Part shown: positions 23,749 to 33,122 of the stretch, piece by piece
Numbering within the stretch: the first letter of the stretch is position 1
Layout of the letters: every line of letters begins with the position of its first letter
Assembly: GCA_964610345.1 (NCBI GenBank)
Contig: CAZSVQ010000003.1
Coordinates: forward strand, 1-40,028
Direction: 5' to 3'
DNA from: HK-STAS-PATE-36 sp964610345
GTDB taxonomy: Bacteria; Patescibacteriota; Saccharimonadia; Saccharimonadales; JAGQNJ01
DNA: 40,028 nucleotides
Position numbers and translations under genes: made by a program
The notes under the pieces: model-generated
Told to the model about the DNA's origin: nothing
Databases searched by the model: none
The model's input: only the letters and a program-made list of their open reading frames with translations

Positions 23749-24987
23749 TTATTCACGACGTAATGCATCAATTGGATTTATCCGTTCGGCTCGGCGAGCA
23801 GGGAAGTAAACAACCAATAACCCAACAATTGTCATAAAGCCAATCAAGCTAAGTACCAACCAAAGTGGGGTAGCAAACAACGAGAACCCAATACTCACAC
23901 CACGCCTACTAGCAAAGCTATTCATGAATTGATCAACTATTAAACCATTGATCGCAGCAAGAGTTATACCAATGATTGATCCTATAACAGACAGCAATAA
24001 AGCTTCAATGATAAATAATTTACGCATGTCTGACTTGCGACCGCCCAGTGCCATCATTAACCCAATTTCTTGCGTTCGCTCAAGCAGAGAAATTGTTAAA
24101 GTATTAAACATACCCAGTACCGCAACAATCATGCCGATTGCACCAAAACCGACTAACATTATATTGAAAAATTTAAATATTTGGTTGATTTGGTCTAATG
24201 TATCAATCGGCGAGGTTGTTTGAAATCCATTACTATGAACTTGTTCACGTAATTTTGGAATATTTTTAGTGTCATCAGTAATTATTTTTACTTGGGTTAA
24301 TACTTCTACTCCGGCATGAGCAAAGACGTAACTAGGTAAATACACTTCGGTACCACTACCAGAATCAACAACACCTACAATTTTATAACTCCCTTTAATC
24401 GGCTTTTCTTTTGCTTCAACATTATTGAGTGGGATTGTTAAATCAATCGTTTGATCTAACGCTTTTTTAGGATCCTCTATACCGATTGCCTTAAGAGCCC
24501 CCTTACTAATTACTGCGACACCTGTATCATCTTTTTTTAGAAGCCTACCCTGGGCAACATTAAATTTACTCATTTCCATATATTTTTCATCTACACCGTA
24601 AGAGATACTGCCGACTTCACCTCCTTTGAATGATATGTTACTAGGGAAGCTATATAATTGCCCGATTTTTTCAACATGTGGGTAAGTTTTTAATTTATTA
24701 ACAGCTTCTTCATTCAGTTTAATAATTCTAGAATTAGGCGTTGTTATTTCTATTGATTTTATAGATTCGTCACCTATGACTTGTTGTGATACTAATTGCT
24801 GCAAACCGATTCCAAATGACAACAAGAAGAAAATTGCTCCAATACCAATTGATACACCGGATATTGTCAATATTGAACGTAATTTTTTACTATATATATT
24901 TAACCAAGAGATGTGTATTAAAGTTTTAAACGGAATTGCTGTAAACTTACTTTTAGTAAGAGTTGGTTTCTGATGTGTATTAGTCAT
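23749..24987 (-). CDS. ABC transporter permease, MacB/FtsX-like
   Basis: This 412-residue permease has an N-terminal membrane helix (about 34-60, ILTISGVSIGIGAIFFLLSFGIG) and a large extracytoplasmic MacB-PCD-type domain (about 65-270). Three C-terminal helices follow (about 280-310, 325-355, 375-400), with LLERTQEIGLMMALGGRKSDM as the coupling loop typical of FtsX domains, and an ARRAERINPIDALRRE end. Such type VII ABC systems act as mechanotransmission or efflux/lipoprotein-moving machines. The gene overlaps the ATPase gene upstream by 8 nt. It is the last gene of a three-gene unit headed by the giant surface protein. Confidence 0.92.
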   Translation of the reverse strand: MTNTHQKPTLTKSKFTAIPFKTLIHISWLNIYSKKLRSILTISGVSIGIGAIFFLLSFGIGLQQLVSQQVIGDESIKSIEITTPNSRIIKLNEEAVNKLKTYPHVEKIGQLYSFPSNISFKGGEVGSISYGVDEKYMEMSKFNVAQGRLLKKDDTGVAVISKGALKAIGIEDPKKALDQTIDLTIPLNNVEAKEKPIKGSYKIVGVVDSGSGTEVYLPSYVFAHAGVEVLTQVKIITDDTKNIPKLREQVHSNGFQTTSPIDTLDQINQIFKFFNIMLVGFGAIGMIVAVLGMFNTLTISLLERTQEIGLMMALGGRKSDMRKLFIIEALLLSVIGSIIGITLAAINGLIVDQFMNSFASRRGVSIGFSLFATPLWLVLSLIGFMTIVGLLVVYFPARRAERINPIDALRRE

Positions 24988-25762
24988 TGGTTTTACTGTC
25001 TCTATTTTTTAATAAATTATCAACCCTTACCCTTAACTGCTTCATTAGCTTATTGGTCGTTTCCTCGATGTCTTTATTCTGCATATCTTCTATTTGACCA
25101 TCTTCAATATGAATTAAATGATCGGCTAAAGGCAAGTATTCCATATTGTGGGTAACCAATATAACCGTTCGCTTAAACTCATTTTTACAGTTCTGTAGTA
25201 AGTTCATAATCATATCCCCGTTTTTGCTATCGAGACTGCCGGTTGGTTCATCAGCAATAATAAAGAGTGGGTCGTTAACTAGCGCTCTAGCCATAGCCAC
25301 CCTTTGTTGCTCACCACCAGATAAGAAAAGCGGTTTCTTTTTGGCAAAAGATTGCATGCCAACTCTCTCTAAGGCAAGCATAGCTAGTGGTACAGATTTT
25401 GTCCGGCTATAACCCAAAAAGTATAACGGCATAGCTACGTTTTCGAGCACATTTAAACTTTTTACCCAAAAGTTCTGTTGATACACAAAACCAATTTTAT
25501 GTGCTCTAAATTGCGCTAGTTTATTGGATGTAAAATTATAGACATCATCGTGATCGAATATAATACTTCCTGATGTTGGTTTTTGTAGCCCCGTAAGAAT
25601 ATTTAGTAGGGTAGATTTGCCTGACCCAGAAGGTCCATATACTATATTAAAAGTATTGTCAGTTATATTAAAGCTAACGCCTTTAAGCACCTCTAACTTC
25701 TCTCCACCTACATTAAATGACTGATAGATATTATTTGCTTGTATTAAATCAACATCATTCAT
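24980..25762 (-). CDS. ABC transporter ATPase, MacB/LolD-like
   Basis: This 260-residue ATPase partners the FtsX-like permease. Walker A GPSGSGKST is at 43-51, signature LSGGEQQRVAMARAL at 147-161, Walker B IIADEPTGSLDS at 168-179 and the switch histidine H205. The C-terminal 30-40 residues form a charged extension beyond the usual LolD length. The ATG comes 2 nt after the stop of the giant surface protein gene, and its 3' end overlaps the permease gene by 8 nt, so all three genes are likely translated as a chain. Confidence 0.95.
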   Translation of the reverse strand: MNDVDLIQANNIYQSFNVGGEKLEVLKGVSFNITDNTFNIVYGPSGSGKSTLLNILTGLQKPTSGSIIFDHDDVYNFTSNKLAQFRAHKIGFVYQQNFWVKSLNVLENVAMPLYFLGYSRTKSVPLAMLALERVGMQSFAKKKPLFLSGGEQQRVAMARALVNDPLFIIADEPTGSLDSKNGDMIMNLLQNCKNEFKRTVILVTHNMEYLPLADHLIHIEDGQIEDMQNKDIEETTNKLMKQLRVRVDNLLKNRDSKTND

Positions 25763-25764
25763 AA

Positions 25765-28700
25765 TTAAAACCCGAATATTTTCTGCAGTGTACTTAATAT
25801 TATTGTCAGAACACTGTCTGATGCCTTGCCAACAATTGCAGACTGAGTTTCGCCGGAGCCCTCATTGTTAGCCTTATCTTTAGACAACGGCTTAATGCTA
25901 TAAAGTTTGCTTGTGGGCAAGTCTGAAACTATAACCAAATGCTCTGTGGTTAATGATTCGTCAAGTGCAGACTTATTATTGAATACAGTAGCATCAGAAC
26001 CCTCAGCATAACCTACCTGGCTAGTTGATGGCTCATCCGTTATCCAAGACACAATCACTTGACCCCTAGCTTCAGCACCAGTACCTTTAATCGATACCTC
26101 TACCGAAATATTGCTTACAATAGGCGAACGAGTATCTAGAGCAGTCCTGAATACTTGCCGATCGGATGAAGATAAATTACCATCCTTGTCTCTTCCTTGT
26201 GCGATTAAATAATATTCGCTATCATCTTGAAGATTCTTAATAATAATCTTATGTGTTGTCTTTGAGGATGACTCGCTTACTTCAATACCAGGGCTATTTG
26301 TTAAGCCATAAGTTAGCTGTGATGATGTAGGCACATTTGTCTCCCAAGTAACAGATTGTGTGCTTGTTGGTTCACCCTCAACAGGTTGGAATCTCAAATT
26401 CGATATTTTTGGCCTTGGTGGAGTTGAAAATGAGAAAATATTGCCTTTATACTGATTACCTTCTTCATCAAATGCACTTAGCATATAGTAGTATTTACTT
26501 CCATCTTCGAGCCCACTTAAGTTAAAGCTATATGATGATTCTGCCAAAGATGTGTTTACACTCTTAACCCCCCCAAATGATTCTGATTTGCCATAATAAA
26601 TCTCAACTCTGACAGCTTGTTTAGATTTAAATTCAATATTTGCAGAAGATAGTGTAGTTGCGGTAGTTGTAACCTCTTTTAGTATTGGCGCAGGTGATGT
26701 TGTAAATGAATGTTCTTGACTTTGACCAGTGTTTCCATCTTCGTCAGTCCATTTTGTTATATAGTAATAGGTAGTTCCAGCGGCAAGATTATCAAGGTTA
26801 ATCTCATGAGAAGTAACTTGATTAGAGTTACCGACTTCGCTAGGGCTATAATTACTACTGCTTGTTCCGATTGCTATTTTGCTATCAGAACCTCTATCGG
26901 TAGACCATGAGATTGTTGCTTTTTTAGTTGTGATTTCTCGAGTACTAGGCTCGGAAGTTAGCGATGCTGGTGATGTGAATTTACCAGTTGGAAGCATAGA
27001 TACACCCGAACCATATGCACCACAATTATTAGTACTGTCACAAGCTTTCACTTTGTAATAATAAGTTTGCTGTGTTAATCCAGAATCAATGTAAGTAGTG
27101 CTTGAGCTAGAACCTATTGAATTAAAACTTATGTTATCAGTACTTCTATATACTTTGTAATTTGAAACTCCGGCTCCAACATCATTCGGTTCATCCCATG
27201 TTAAAGCTAGGCGCCAATTGTTAGTAGACTTAATAGATACATCGACAATATCTGTATTTAGAGGCATCCCAGGTGAAGGAGTATTGGCTGAAAACGTTAT
27301 AGAAGAGTAATTATCATAATTAATGTTGTTCGATTCATCTTTTGCAACTACATAAAAAGTATTAGATCCAGGCTGGGTTGCGTAAGGACCAGAACCAAGG
27401 CTTGTCACGCCAGGCGATGTAAATGTACAGTTGCTAACTGTCGGGACAGTATTAATTGCATAACAATATGTAAGGTTATTTTCATCACCGACAAACGATG
27501 TTGGTGCATCCCAATTAAAAGCAAAAGCGTTTGTTGTATTTGTGTCTGGGTTGACATCTAAATTCTGAGGTTCACTTGGAGCACCATTTGTGTTTATCTT
27601 AAGCGCCGCCGAAACATAAGTAGAAGTAACATTACCCGCTTGATCCCAAGTTCTAAAAAATACCGTGTTTGTGCCTTCTATTATATTATTAAAATCTGGT
27701 GGATCTTGAGTAGTGTAACTTCCGTCGTTGTTTAATAGGTCAGACATGTCACCGCTACCATTGTGCGTATCGCCGTACCAAGATGTGCCGTTTATTTTGT
27801 ACTGTAAACCAGCTAAGCCAGAATTGCTGTCTTGCGCCTCTTGACCGCCACTTGTAGGCCAAGACAAGTTGGCGGTCTTTGTATTTATAAATCCAGAGGG
27901 TGCAGAGATGAAGCCAGGATTTGAAGGTGGGGTATTATCAAACTTGAAATTAAATTGAGCGTTAGACCCAAAAATATTACCCGAGTTATCAATTGCTTTG
28001 ATATTTAAATAATAGCTGTCGTTACTGGTTGTGAGTGCTGTGTTAATAAACCCGGCAGTTGATAAATCAATACTATTTGATGAAATCATAAACTGACAAC
28101 TTCCTCCGGGATTTCCAGGGCTGGTACCTAGTAGGCCTTTAGTAGTCACCGGGTCACCAGATCCGTCTGTCCCTAAATACAAACAATATCCTTTAATACC
28201 AGAACCAGCATCTGTTCCTGCTGTCCATGTAAAGTAGGGGGAAGGAGAATTAGTCCAGGCTCCAGAGCCAATAGATGCACCGCCATTTGATTTATAAGCT
28301 TGAATTGAACTTGCATTTGAAGTGGGAGCTGTAACATCTTGATTATGTCCTAATTGAACTTGATCTAACGAAACTTGTTGATCACCGTTGCCGTCTAACA
28401 CCGCTTGCCACGTTATCCCATTAAAGGTAACAGGAAAACTAGAAAGATTACTATTTATAACGCTTGCCGGATTTGATTCTCCAGTAGAATTAGATGTCAC
28501 CCATGCTGACCCATTCCAATATTTCCAGGTTGTGCCCTCATCATCACTTAAACGATAGTTAATTGATCCGCCGTTTGGATTTTCGGTACTTATAAATGTA
28601 TCCCAATTAAGCACGCCACTTTTACGGACAGCATTAGTTAAATTAATCGTCTGTGGGTCAGCAGTGTATGGCTTAGTTGTGAATGACGCTCTATTTATAT

Positions 28701-31700
28701 TTGATATTCGGACCTCGTCAAGACTACCGTTAAAGAAACCTTGTGACCGCCCATTATCAAAACCACCGTAAGATTTTCCAAGTAACAATGCCTTGTCGTT
28801 ATCTGGCATGGTTAAAGTTTTGTTGGTCGACCCTACATTTGTACCATCAATAAATAATTCCATAACCGAGCCATTGTACCGAGCAGCAATATGATGCCAG
28901 TTGGTGTCCTGAGTAGTGGTTGATGATTGAAGATAGCCGTTGTCACCATAAGACCAAACCATGGCATCACTATTAGCTGTATTACCCATACATACATAAA
29001 GCTTTCCTCGGTGAACTACCATGGTAGTAATGTCTTCAATATAGCTATCTAACCAACCACTATTGATTCCGTCACCACCAACTTGTGTCCAGTTTGTGCC
29101 ATTGAATTTCCAAACTTCACCATCACCGGTACTAAGCCCTAAACCAGCATATAAGTCCCCGTTGTAAGTAGCCATCGATTTGATTCGATCATAATTACCA
29201 GCATCAGGCCAACCTAAACTATCATTCCCGTTACCATCGCCACCAATCTTAGCCCAGGTAGGTGCACCACCATCGCAGTCGGTACAAGCCCAAACCTCTG
29301 CATCATTATTTGGGGCACCTACACCAGAAGTTCCAAGCGAGGCTACCAATTTATCATTCCAAACTACCAAATTTGGCGCATCTTCATATACTGAGTTAGC
29401 CCAACTACTGTTTTGTCCATCGCCACCAACCTTCGTCCATGTGGTTCCACTACCACCATAGCGCCAAACTTCAGCAAGGCCAGCTGAACTATTACCCAAA
29501 GTTGCATAGAGTGAACCTCTATATGTTGCAAAAGCACTGACACTTGAATAACTAGATACACCCCAGTTGCCAGATGCTGTACCACCAATTTGTGTCCAAG
29601 CAGGCGATCCTCCGTCGCAACTACCACATTCCCACACTTCGCCGTCTCCACCACTCAGACCCAATCCAGCATACAACTTGCCATTTGCAACACCCATAGA
29701 CATCACCGCTTCATAACTAGCACTCCAGGAACCTCCAGTTCCATCACCGCCAACTTTTGTCCAACCAGGGTTATCATAACGCCAAATTTCTGCATCGTTA
29801 GCGCTTGACCCTAACCCAACATATAGTTTATTTTTATAATTTGTCATTGACCAAACTGCTTCGTAGGTATCTATTGGCCAACTGTCGTTAATTTCCTNNN
29901 NNNNNNNCCCTGACCACCAATCATTGACCATTGTCCATTGTTTGGATCCTGCTCCCATACTGTTGCGTCACTAGCAGTATTATTACCTGTGCCAATATAC
30001 AACTTACCATCTACGGTTGTGCTGGATTCTACACTATCAAAGCCACTCTGACCCCAACTTTTGTTAACATACTTTCCGCCAATTCGATTACCACCCCAAT
30101 TAGGGCTTGTGCTACAATTTGTACATTTCCAGGTATAAGCTTCAGCTCCATTTTGTAGCCCAGCATATACCGTCGTACCATCAACTAAAACTGAACGAGC
30201 ATATGTGTGAGTATTATTCCAGCCACTATTTAGATTATCACCGCCAACTTTTGTCCAAGCACCATCATATCGCCATACTTCATCATCACCAGCTCCATTA
30301 CTACCAACTCCAACATACAAAGTGCTACCGTTGCGATCTATACTATAAACCCCTAACTTAGTTGATCCCCATTGAGCAGAACTACCAAGTAATGTCCAGC
30401 CAGCAGTATTGCTACATGTTGCCGAAACATCACAGGTTCGAACATTAGCGTCAGCATTAGCTGTTATGCCGGTACCGACATATAAAGTATTACCCTCAGC
30501 TGCTAGAGTTAAAACCTCCTCAGCATTTGTCCAGCTACCGGCATTTGTTCCGCCTAACATCACCCAGTTAGCAGATCCCGGCGTAGAGCAATTTGCCGTA
30601 CAGCGCCACACCTGGCCGTCACCAGCACTTGCACCCAAACCAACTACCGGATTACCACCAATAAGCGTCATGGCTCGCACTTCTTCAAATCCAGCACCCC
30701 AACCACGAGCTGTACCACTAAAACCTCCAACTCGGCTACCGTTCCAATTTGGGGTTGTTTCGCAATCTGTGCAAACCCAAACTTGGCCCATATTTGTACC
30801 GTAACCAAGACCGGCATAAACAGTTGAGCCATCTACAGCAAGTGAATATACTCCATTAAAAGAGTTTCCAGCCCAACCATTATTAAGTGCGTCTCCACCT
30901 ATTTTTACCCAAGTGCCTGATTGGAACCGCCAAACATCACCATCATTTGTGCCAGTACCAAGCCCTGCATAAAGTGTATCAGTACCGTCAGTAGCCAAAG
31001 ATAAAACTGCTTCATAGGCATTAGTACTTACTTCATTATTCCAGCTAGAATTAATACCATCCCCGGCAATTTGTTCCCAAGTACCTACACCTGTATCGTA
31101 TTTCCAAATCTCGGCGTCATTTGTTCCACCGCCAAGTGCCGTATAAATATTACTACCCATTTTGACGGTAGCATATGGTATTTGTTTGCTATTTTGATCC
31201 CAGCTTTTATTAATCTTAGCACCATTATTATTCAGCATGTCATACCCGGCTTGCTGAGTCCAAGAGTTTGCCCCACTATTTTCGAGTTCATAGGTAACTT
31301 TTCCGGTTTCGTTATCGTAATAAAGTTGGTAACTACCTTTATCTAATATAGTTTGTCTATATTGCGAAGAGCCCGCACTAAAAGGGCTAGCAAATTTTGT
31401 CCAACTTTCAAAAGTATTATTACCAGTTAATGACAACGACGGGGAGTCTGGAGCACTGACATATTGTGATGTTCCATTAAGAGTTAAGCCGTTCCCAAGG
31501 TTACCCGCATTCCAGCTTGGAGAACCAGTAGTGGGTGCGTCATTATTATTGGAAGACGAATCGTCAGCTGTATTCCCGCTGGTTTCGTTTAAATTAAATA
31601 AAGCAACCGTACTTGCGTCTGCTGAATAATTCTGAGCTTTTAGCCTTGCGGTTATACCATCTGTCTCTACCTTAGAAGAATCAAAAGTAAAATCACCAGG

Positions 31701-32159
31701 GTTTGTAAAATTCCAGGTATCCAAAATATCCGCTGCAAACACAAATCTGGTAGTTGAATATATCATAATGCCAATTACGGCTAGATACATTAATAATACA
31801 GAATAATGTACATGTGGGTGCCATCTCCATTCATGCCACTTTTTGTACTTTTTAGATTTTTGTGATAAAAAATTATGAGGCTTTACTGCAACTGCTTTAT
31901 GTGTGGATTTAGCAACTTTTTTACTGTGATGAGTGGCAGTTTTTGCGCTAACAACCGTAATTTTTGCGAATTTTTTTGTAGAATTCTTGGCGATGGATTT
32001 TGATTTTTGGTAGGTCTTAGTTTTTGGCACTTTTTTGGTGACACTTAATCCAGTACGCCCAACTTGTCGAACAACTGTATATGTCGTTTTTGGCACGCGC
32101 TTCGAAGCTTTACCAAAACGGCTCACTACTGGTTTACTTTTTAACCTTATTTTACCCAT
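25765..32159 (-). CDS. Giant surface protein: propeller repeats nested in a LamG domain, then Fn3-like domains (spans a gap)
   Basis: This protein has about 2,130 residues. Residues 1-118 are an unusually long Lys/Arg/His-rich tail, followed by a membrane helix (120-136) and FVFAAD, a possible signal peptidase site. Residues 183-295 are the first half of a LamG/concanavalin-like domain (ALFNLNETSGNTADDSS to GKVTYELENSG). About 14 repeats of roughly 50 residues follow (pattern YEAV-SM---LYAGLG---DGEVW----W-KVGGDG), many with a CxxC-like pair. The LamG second half then resumes (TNWHHIAARYNGSVMELFIDG to FNGSLDEVRISN, bases 28695-28935). The rest is about six Fn3/Ig-like domains with ISWSTD, YYY and SFTT features, ending in SVLTIILSTLQKIFGF. 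Ten Ns (29898-29907) split the reading frame; 3n+2 restores it. It is probably a surface adhesin. Confidence 0.88.
28940..31240 (-). repeat. Fourteen tandem propeller-type repeats within the giant gene
   Basis: Successive units carry an LYAGLG-like strand, a D-[GA]-E-[VI]-W strand, a W-[TV]-K-[VI]-G-G-D-G turn and a SW...YE link. I count 14, with the assembly gap inside the eighth. Fourteen would fit two seven-bladed propellers. At least six units have a C-x2-5-C pair after the W strand (CTDC, CTANC, CTNC, CGSC and others), likely disulfides. Confidence 0.7.
29898..29907. other. Assembly gap (10 N)
   Basis: This gap lies within the eighth propeller repeat of the giant gene. Repeat spacing suggests only a few residues are missing. 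Frames require a true length of 3n+2. Confidence 0.97.
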
Positions 32160-32195
32160 TCATCAACTTACTTTTTACAGTAAAAACTAATACGT

Positions 32196-32225
32196 ATTAT
32201 ACTACTTATGTTATTTATAAGACAA
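32196..32225 (-). promoter_or_regulatory. Promoter of the giant protein/ABC transporter operon
   Basis: On the minus strand TTGTCT (32220-32225), an 18-nt spacer and a perfect TATAAT (32196-32201) lie about 36 nt before the ATG at 32159. The leader has no strong Shine-Dalgarno sequence. Confidence 0.6.
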
Positions 32226-32274
32226 CTATAGTTTTAAATTTTTTATAAGTTTATTAAAATTAACCAAACAAAAA

Positions 32275-32303
32275 TTGTTATAATAGTCATTTTTGTATAT
32301 AAT
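32275..32303 (+). promoter_or_regulatory. Promoter of tRNA-Asn
   Basis: TTGTTA (32275-32280), an exact 17-nt spacer and TATAAT (32298-32303) stand 12 nt before the tRNA 5' end. Confidence 0.8.
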
Positions 32304-32315
32304 ATTCTCTCGTAT

Positions 32316-32390
32316 TCCTGGGTAGCTCAATGGTAGAGCAATTGGCTGTTAACCAATAGGTTGTCGGTTCGAGCCCGACCCCAGGAGCCA
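32316..32390 (+). tRNA. tRNA-Asn (anticodon GTT)
   Basis: A full cloverleaf can be drawn: acceptor TCCTGGG (32316-32322) with CCCAGGA (32380-32386); D-stem GCTC/GAGC; anticodon stem ATTGG (32341-32345) with CCAAT (32353-32357) and loop CTGTTAA with anticodon GTT (32348-32350); T-stem GTCGG/CCGAC with loop TTCGAGC. Discriminator base is G, and CCA (32388-32390) is encoded. Confidence 0.97.
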
Positions 32391-32413
32391 AGAATATGAA
32401 TTTTACATGTTAT

Positions 32414-32443
32414 CCAGTGAATTCTGGTGTTACTGGTTTTTTT
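32414..32443 (+). terminator. Probable terminator after tRNA-Asn
   Basis: CCAGT (32414-32418) can pair with ACTGG (32432-32436), followed directly by seven T. The stem is short (5 bp) and the loop is 13 nt, so strength is moderate. Confidence 0.5.
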
Positions 32444-32464
32444 ATTAAACTTAATTCTTGCTAA

Positions 32465-32502
32465 TTAGCACTCTTGACATGTGAGTGCTAATTTACTATA
32501 TT
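32465..32502 (+). promoter_or_regulatory. CIRCE operator overlapping the hsp20 promoter
   Basis: The exact HrcA-binding inverted repeat TTAGCACTC-N9-GAGTGCTAA covers 32465-32491. The -35 TTGACA (32474-32479) lies in its spacer, followed by 17 nt and -10 TATATT (32497-32502). HrcA bound here would block RNA polymerase until heat shock titrates its chaperone. Confidence 0.95.
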
Positions 32503-32508
32503 AGATAT

Positions 32509-32526
32509 AGAAGCTTTTATGCTTCT
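32509..32526 (+). promoter_or_regulatory. 5'-terminal hairpin of the hsp20 mRNA
   Basis: AGAAGC (32509-32514) pairs with GCTTCT (32521-32526) around TTTTAT, right at the predicted transcript start. It could stabilise the message; it does not cover the Shine-Dalgarno site. Confidence 0.5.
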
Positions 32527-32563
32527 CTGGGAACCATTAAAACAATGATGAAAGGAGATATAT

Positions 32564-32989
32564 ATGAGCAATCTTGTAAAGTGGGATCCGTTTGCAGAAC
32601 TGTCTGCATTACAAAAACAATTCTTTGGAGATGATTGGATGTCGCCACTAAAAGGGGTGAACATCCCAACAACTGACGTTTTTACCAAAGACAACAATTT
32701 GATTGTTGAAGCGCATCTACCAAATTTTGAACAAGAGGATGTCAGCATTGAAGTGGAGAATGGCGCACTGGTAATTAGTGCTGAGCGTCATGAGAAGGAA
32801 GAAGACAAAGGTAAGCAATATGTCGTACGAGAGAGCTCCAGCAGCTTTTATCGTCGCATAGCCCTGCCTAAGCGTGCTGATTCTGAAAAGATCGAAGCAC
32901 ACCTAAATGATGGGGTACTCAAGGTTTGTGTTCCACTGACGCCACTGCCTGAACCAAAGAAAATTGCCATTTCATCAAAAAAGAAATAA
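32564..32989 (+). CDS. Small heat shock protein Hsp20
   Basis: This 141-residue alpha-crystallin-family chaperone holds unfolding proteins without ATP. The N-terminus VKWDPFAELSALQKQF is typical. The crystallin domain runs about 36-128 (TTDVFTKDNNLIVEAHLPNF, ISAERHEK, FYRRIALPKRAD, AHLNDGVLKVCVPL), and the C-terminal I-A-I (KKIAISSKKK) serves as the I-x-I oligomerisation motif. AAGGAG precedes the ATG at good spacing. A CIRCE operator and sigma-A type promoter stand upstream and a terminator downstream, so it is a heat-induced single-gene unit under HrcA. Confidence 0.96.
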   Translation: MSNLVKWDPFAELSALQKQFFGDDWMSPLKGVNIPTTDVFTKDNNLIVEAHLPNFEQEDVSIEVENGALVISAERHEKEEDKGKQYVVRESSSSFYRRIALPKRADSEKIEAHLNDGVLKVCVPLTPLPEPKKIAISSKKK

Positions 32990-33007
32990 ATCCAGGCAGA
33001 AGAATAT

Positions 33008-33037
33008 AAAGAGGCTCTATTCGAGCCTCTTTACTTT
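33008..33037 (+). terminator. Rho-independent terminator of hsp20
   Basis: AAAGAGGCTC (33008-33017) pairs perfectly with GAGCCTCTTT (33023-33032) around TATTC, followed by ACTTTTT. Confidence 0.9.
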
Positions 33038-33110
33038 TTAAATCAAAAAATCAAATATCATATATGTATTGTTAGAACGCATGATATAGTCGTACTTATA
33101 CGCTCTTATG

Positions 33111-33116
33111 TATACT
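33111..33116 (+). promoter_or_regulatory. -10 box of the Abhydrolase_9 gene, leaderless
   Basis: TATACT (33111-33116) ends 6 nt before ATG 33123. It lies inside the longer frame that starts at ATG 33108, which argues for the shorter protein. Confidence 0.45.
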
Positions 33117-33122
33117 GTATAT

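Noticed and set aside
29364..30804. Several 72-131 residue frames on both strands within the giant gene
   Set aside because: They arise from the repetitive composition of the propeller repeats; the main frame shows clear domain motifs throughout.
33108..33122. Start of the Abhydrolase_9 protein at ATG 33108
   Set aside because: The -10 box TATACT overlaps these codons and ends 6 nt before ATG 33123, the layout seen for other genes here.
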